Assembly (NCBI GenBank): GCA_009823395.1
Contig: CM020509.1
Span: forward strand, 6,971,001 to 7,035,000
DNA from: Thamnaconus septentrionalis
Lineage: Eukaryota; Chordata; Actinopteri; Tetraodontiformes; Monacanthidae
Direction: 5' to 3'
DNA: 64,000 bases
Made by a program: the position numbers and the translations under genes. Positions 59,019 through 64,000 of this stretch are shown in pieces (within the stretch, counting starts at the first letter, position 1; each line of letters begins with the position of its first letter). Below the pieces are notes generated by a model, which searched no databases, was not told the DNA's origin, and saw only the letters and a list, made by a program, of their open reading frames with translations.

Positions 59019-61186
59019 CTCACGCACAACTCACTGTGCAAACCCTTTTGGTTTCTCTGCTAGACAAATTTGCAAGAAGATCTCACTGATGCCTCTGCGT
59101 TGCCCCGGCAACAGTGAGTCGGCGTGGAGGCAGACGCGTCCCGGAGCCGACGTTACAAATGTTTTGCATGTTAATGTTTGTTTGTGCGTGTTTGCTAGCA
59201 GCTTTAAACACTGCTGCCGGCCTCCTGCTGTGACACACAATGCAGCGAGGCAAATGTTTTTGCATTCGGGTGTTTATTTGTGCTTGTTGTGTTTACGCCG
59301 TTGGCCGTGCTGACATTTTTGATTTGGGAAATTTTGTGGGGGGATTCACTCGGCGTAGCGACGTGCTTCCTCTGCAGTGAGTGAGTTTATTGTTTTCTTC
59401 AGCCGTCGTCCCTTTATTGTGTTTGAGGGGTCTGCTAATGGGCGTGACCCATATGAATTCCATTCCATGGTTTGTGTTTATGAGTGCATACAAATGCTGC
59501 TTCTGTTCCAATCAAAAGTACGCCGAAGCCCACACGATGCTAACACCAACAGAGAACATCATCAGTTTGGAACTTTACAAGACAGATTAGTAGGAAATCT
59601 TAACGGGTCAATGAAACTGAGAATCACCAGAAATATTTTCAAGAAATGCTTCTCAAGATCCACATTAAAGAGCTAGCAGATCCGCACATTCCAGGCGCCC
59701 ACTTCAGTTTATTTGTGGACTGTGCGGATTTATGTCTGATGATTGTGCCAAGCTTGATTTGCAGTTGTACTTGATCAGCGTGGCCCTGAAATATTTATTA
59801 CTGCCTGAATTACTGCTCCGACCCATTTGATTTGTTAGTAAATGTCAGCACTTTAGATATAAATGCTTTTGTTGGGCCAGTTTTTTCATCGTAATGCCCT
59901 TCATCCATTGATCGCTCTCTTACGCTGCTGTTGCTTTCTCAACCTTCCGTCCTTTCGTTTGAGGCCACGTGGGTGTTTTTCCACCTTTTTGCAAAGCCTG
60001 ATTTAACTTTCCAATTTCTCTTTTTCTCTTTCCAATCCTTCCCTCACTGTCTTGCCATATTTGTCTTTACACTGTAACCGAGGTATAGGCTGTATGCTCT
60101 AGACCGTGCATATAGATAGCTCATTATCTGCTAACTAGCGCCCCGCACACGAAGGCGACGTACAGGAATTAGACTGGAGTTAGCCTGCCGGCCAGATTAA
60201 CATCTCGGACTTGCGGTAATTGGATGAATGCGGCGTTTTATGCGTCCTCCTCGGGGGGGAGCTCAGTGAAATGGAACTGAGTAGTCACCTTGCCATCGTG
60301 AGTTCATCATTTCCAACCTTCCAGCGGCTCCTCCCGATTCGACGGACGGGGGAAATAAATATTCCGTTCACAAAGGGGCATTACGGTATGCATTACATGA
60401 CGTGATGTAGTGCAAGACGGATGCGATCAATCCCCCCCCGACACGACTCTGACATTCGGAACGCTCGCAGGAGTGATTGGTTTTCCGCGAACGCCTCACT
60501 CCTCCTCATACGTCCTCATCAGAGGCGATTGACAGCCGCAGTGATTTGTTGCAGCTCTGCCCACACTGTGTTTGACACCTGGTGTGGAATCAGGTGAGGT
60601 GTTTTGTAAATACTGAGCAATTTGTTTGCAGAGTGCCAAACACGAGACAAACGAGGCCAGAGAGGTTGAATATGAAGGGTTGAGAGTATGCAGGTTTGGG
60701 AGTAAACTAAAAGTCACCTGGAAGTCGTGCTTAAACACTAAGAAAATTATATTTGTTGTGTTTCATTGTATTATTGATTGCCAACATCTTTTTTATTGTG
60801 AAAAATCCAATTATTTCTGTTTTTTTAAAGAAGCCTGCCGTGTTGAATGGAATGTTTTCTTTGTTGTTGGACTTATTTCACATTAATATCTGGTTGGATG
60901 GAGTTTCTACAAAATGCCTTCAAAAAATAACTTGAAAGATTATTCAGCACATTTTGTACATCACTTTATTACTTCTTGAAGTAAAACGCTTCACCAGAGC
61001 CAGTCGAGTGAAAGAAACACAGGTGCACACACATGCACACACACACATGCACTATAACTACAAAAAAGACTTCTGTTGGAAGGTTCAACATCAGGGTCTT
61101 AATTATTTGTCATGCAGAGCCCTGTATTTAAACCAACAGTAAATCAGCTGCTTGCTTAATGAGAACGGGTGAAGGTGACGGTTGAG

Positions 61187-61187
<1 letters not shown>

Positions 61188-61236
<49 letters not shown>

Positions 61237-61250
61237 ACACACACACACAC
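61188..61250. repeat. (CA)n microsatellite
   Basis: CA tract of about 31 units with one CC interruption near 61235. Confidence 0.97.
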
Positions 61251-62371
61251 AGGTCCATGTCACCGCGATGACCCCTGGTTGCCCCGGGCGGCTCCACCAA
61301 TCACGACTCGGGGGTTGTGAGATTCCGTTGCCAGGCGGACGTTTCGACCCTTTAATAACCGCTTGCGCCGGCTAATTTACGATTGGCTGATTGGGTCATT
61401 GGAGCTGCTGCAGGGGGGGCTGAATCATTGGGTCAGCCGAGCTATCCGTCTTTAAAAGTGCTTTCATCCCTCGCTATAAAGCCGCGTTGACTGGGTCCGG
61501 CGGCCAGGAAGGACGGCCGAGGTCGACTTGAAACTCTTAACAAATCTTCATTTTCACACTTTGAGCTGCCTGTCAGAATTTAGGTGGGAAGCTGTGAATC
61601 ATCACTTCATTCATCTTTCACGTCTAAACAACTCAGTGGGATGTTTTGGTTTTTTTTTAGTCTGGACAGAAAAGTTTTCAGTTACAGAGTGGCCTTTGAC
61701 ACACCTGCAGGCAACTGAACTGACATCAACAAATCTGATTGGTCCATTTGGATTCAATATATTGTAATTCGCCCAGTCTCCTTCCATGTGACTCCTCCTC
61801 TTTCCACACTCTTCCTGCAGGCTCTTTAGCAGCTGGATGCAGTGGATGAACCCAATCTCTGTAGGCAACATCTTGACTGCCGCTGCTGGTTAATTAGCTG
61901 CCACTGAAGGGGAGAACATGGCAAAGAAGCAACAATTACACAACATTTTTTCCTGACCGCTGCTGCGAACGGCTTCTTGAAAACTCAAAGTTACCTTCTC
62001 CCCGCCCTGCTCTTATCCATTTTTATTGCCGCTTGACAGACCTGCAATTTTGGCTGAACTATATCAAGAATCTGACGCAAAAACAACGACTTTTGCAGAG
62101 TCACACGGAGCGGTTTTGCCTTCTGTCTCTCCTCGACCGAGACTGGAGGGGTTAACGGGTTTAATTTTTACCTCACGTCAACATACGGGGGAGTTAAGTC
62201 TTTGGTTAGACAGTAAAAAAAATAAAACAGGCCACCTTCTTTTCCCACTGTTGCGCTCGCAGGAGCCACTTGTAACGTCATTGTGTTCAACAAGTGGATT
62301 TAATGCTGGTCGGAAAGACTTAACCTGGCTGTGGCGGCACAAAGCCTCCTCAGAGTACTGGCAGGACTCAA

Positions 62372-62400
62372 ACACGCACACACACACACACACACACACT
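62372..62400. repeat. (CA)n microsatellite
   Basis: CA tract of about 13 units in intron 4. Confidence 0.95.
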
Positions 62401-64000
62401 CTGGACAGGCAGACAAAAGCAGTGCAGATCAAGGTATTTAAAGGAAAGAGGAAATGTCAGTCAGTGGCAGGATTTAGAGACCCTGTCAGCCAGATAAAAT
62501 TCTCTCCTCTCTCTTGTCTCCCTTTAATCACCGCTCTTTATCACTCGGCCGCATGCTCGCGTCTCTACTTCTATTAGTTTCTTCCTCCGTCCATTTCTCC
62601 ACCACTTCCTGCCTCCCAGTTGTTCTCCTGCCCGTTATCTGCCTCTTTGAGCTTCCTCTCTTCAGTGCCACCTTCCCCCCCCCAGTCCTTCCCTTTCTTC
62701 CATCCCCTCACATCCCCCCCACACACACACTGACTCGGCCCTCGCCCGCTTTCTTTCCTGCCTTTCTCTCCGTGAAACATGTTGCTTTTCCTCTCCGGGG
62801 CCTCGGGACCCCGGGGCCGGCCGCTGTTGACGTTGGCCCCCGCCGTCGCCGCTGCCGAACGCCTTGTCAGCGGATGACAAATGAGTCGGCGCAGCGAGGA
62901 GCGTTTGCGGCGCTTTCTCGATTTTCACAGGTGACCGTGGGCTCCGCCGCTCGGCAGGGAGAGGAAGCCGTTCCAGCAAAAAAAAAAACATTTTTTTTCC
63001 CCGAGGTTCCGAGGACAAACGTCGTCATCGCCATGGTAGCGATGCCAGAGCTGGAAAAGCCAGAGGGAGCTTGTTGCCTCCCATTAACGTGATCACAGCA
63101 CTCCCGCAAGTCAGTTTGACTGGGCGGGGAAAAAAAAAATTCTTTTTCCAATCCATGCTGCTTTCTTTACGTTGGAGCGATTTTAAAGGACTTGCATGCA
63201 AAAAAAATGAGAAAAAGTGCTTCAGGAAGGAGTTCTGGCGGGGTGGACGTGGGTGTGTGTTTTCCAGAAATGAAGGTCTTGTTTTCTAAACAAACAGAAG
63301 CTTCTGAGTGTTTGACTTCATTAAAAATGATGGCGATGTGGAAGGAGCTGTAAGATTCCGGCTGATTCTGGATGTTCAGAATGTCGGTTGAAGAGAATGT
63401 TGAAGTGTCTCTGAGTTTCTCAGCTTCGTTGTGTGACGCGGACGTCCAACTCTGCTTGAAGTGTCGGTTTCATTCGTGGCGGGGAGAAAAAAAAGCTTGT
63501 TTCAGCTTTTCATTATTGTGTCAAGAAGAGCAAACACCTCCACCAGAGAAGAAATTCAACCAATTCTCTTTTTTTGTTGTTATTCAACACATTTGGCTCC
63601 CTTTCGTTCTTTCACCTTATATAGTCCCAGATAGTTTGACCTCCGACCTCTCTGGTATGATCCCGCATGTTGAAGGGGGGGAAGAGTGAAGAGAGGGGCA
63701 GGAAAGAGGAAGATGAGGAAACAGGGAAGTGTCTGCTGTGGCAGTGACACGAGGTGGGAGACGCATTCTTGGAATTCCGCAGGACACGCAAGGCAGCCAC
63801 AAAGGACGGCGACTCGACCTCTGTGACGACCGACTGGAAACATCGTCTGCCAGGATTCACATTGACTGGTGCTTGTAGTTCGAGCCCCATGACGCACCAG
63901 CTTCCCTTCTCCACCAGTCAGAGAACGGCTCGTGTCTATATGGAAAATTTAAATTTGCACATTCCAGGGAATCAAAAGGTCCCATATTATGTCAAATACA

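Larger units (their letters stand above)
57222..64000 (+). other. slit3: slit3 intron 4, last part in the window
   Basis: Intronic to the window end. It contains an (AT)n tract, CA tracts at 61188-61250 and about 62372-62400, a C run near 62682 and A/T homopolymers. A stretch at about 60105-60320 is rich in ATTA, AATTGG and CTCATTA-type motifs and reads like conserved non-coding DNA. No exon, RNA gene or opposite-strand gene was recognised. Confidence 0.8.

Noticed and set aside
61780..61865. Strong-looking acceptor 'ttcctgcag' with an open stretch
   Set aside because: Only a poor donor (gtaggc) follows and the peptide has no LRR pattern.
62514..63092. 192-codon open frame near the window end
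   Set aside because: Composition is Pro/Ser/Leu-rich from pyrimidine-rich DNA, overlapping frames are open on both strands, and there is no domain or splice context.
29811..64000. miR-218 host intron
   Set aside because: miR-218 lies in a much later slit2/slit3 intron in vertebrates, and no such hairpin was seen here.
1..64000. CRISPR arrays, operons or prokaryotic defence systems
   Set aside because: The window is clearly vertebrate genomic DNA. All direct repeats found are microsatellites, minisatellites or transposon remnants.

Overview
The window is vertebrate genomic DNA, most likely from a teleost fish. It carries compact spliced 72-bp exons with GT-AG borders, very abundant (CA)n/(TG)n microsatellites, a Tc1/mariner terminal fragment and a fish-type LINE tail. 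The one gene I can support is the 5' end of a Slit gene on the + strand. The residues point to slit3, a secreted Robo ligand used in axon, vascular and muscle guidance. The species cannot be fixed from the sequence.

Layout: 1-4740 is upstream DNA with no recognisable gene. 4741-5503 is the GC-richer promoter/5'UTR zone. Exon 1 (5504-5706) encodes the signal peptide and the first LRR N-terminal cysteine cap. Exons 2 (21305-21376), 3 (26452-26523) and 4 (29739-29810) each encode one 24-residue leucine-rich repeat. All splice junctions fall in phase 2, after the first two bases of a Leu codon. Introns 1-3 are 15,598, 5,075 and 3,215 bp. Intron 4 starts at 29811 and runs off the window, so it exceeds 34 kb. 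Exon 5 was not found.

More than half the window is intron 4. It holds microsatellites, a truncated Tc1-like MITE, a LINE 3' tail, other dispersed repeat fragments, G-rich and tetranucleotide minisatellites, clusters of homeodomain/E-box motifs that could be enhancers, and at least two exon-like segments with good splice signals but in-frame stops (candidate poison exons).

The points most worth checking are these: a perfect 54-unit CTT tract 17 bp downstream of the exon 1 donor, followed by an acceptor-like CAG; a (TG)n tract 23 bp after the exon 3 donor; complementary CA/TG tracts bracketing each of the small exons; and the exon-like segment at 37156-37237. I saw no CRISPR, prokaryotic system or second protein-coding gene. 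Nearly all long open frames are low-complexity or chance frames.
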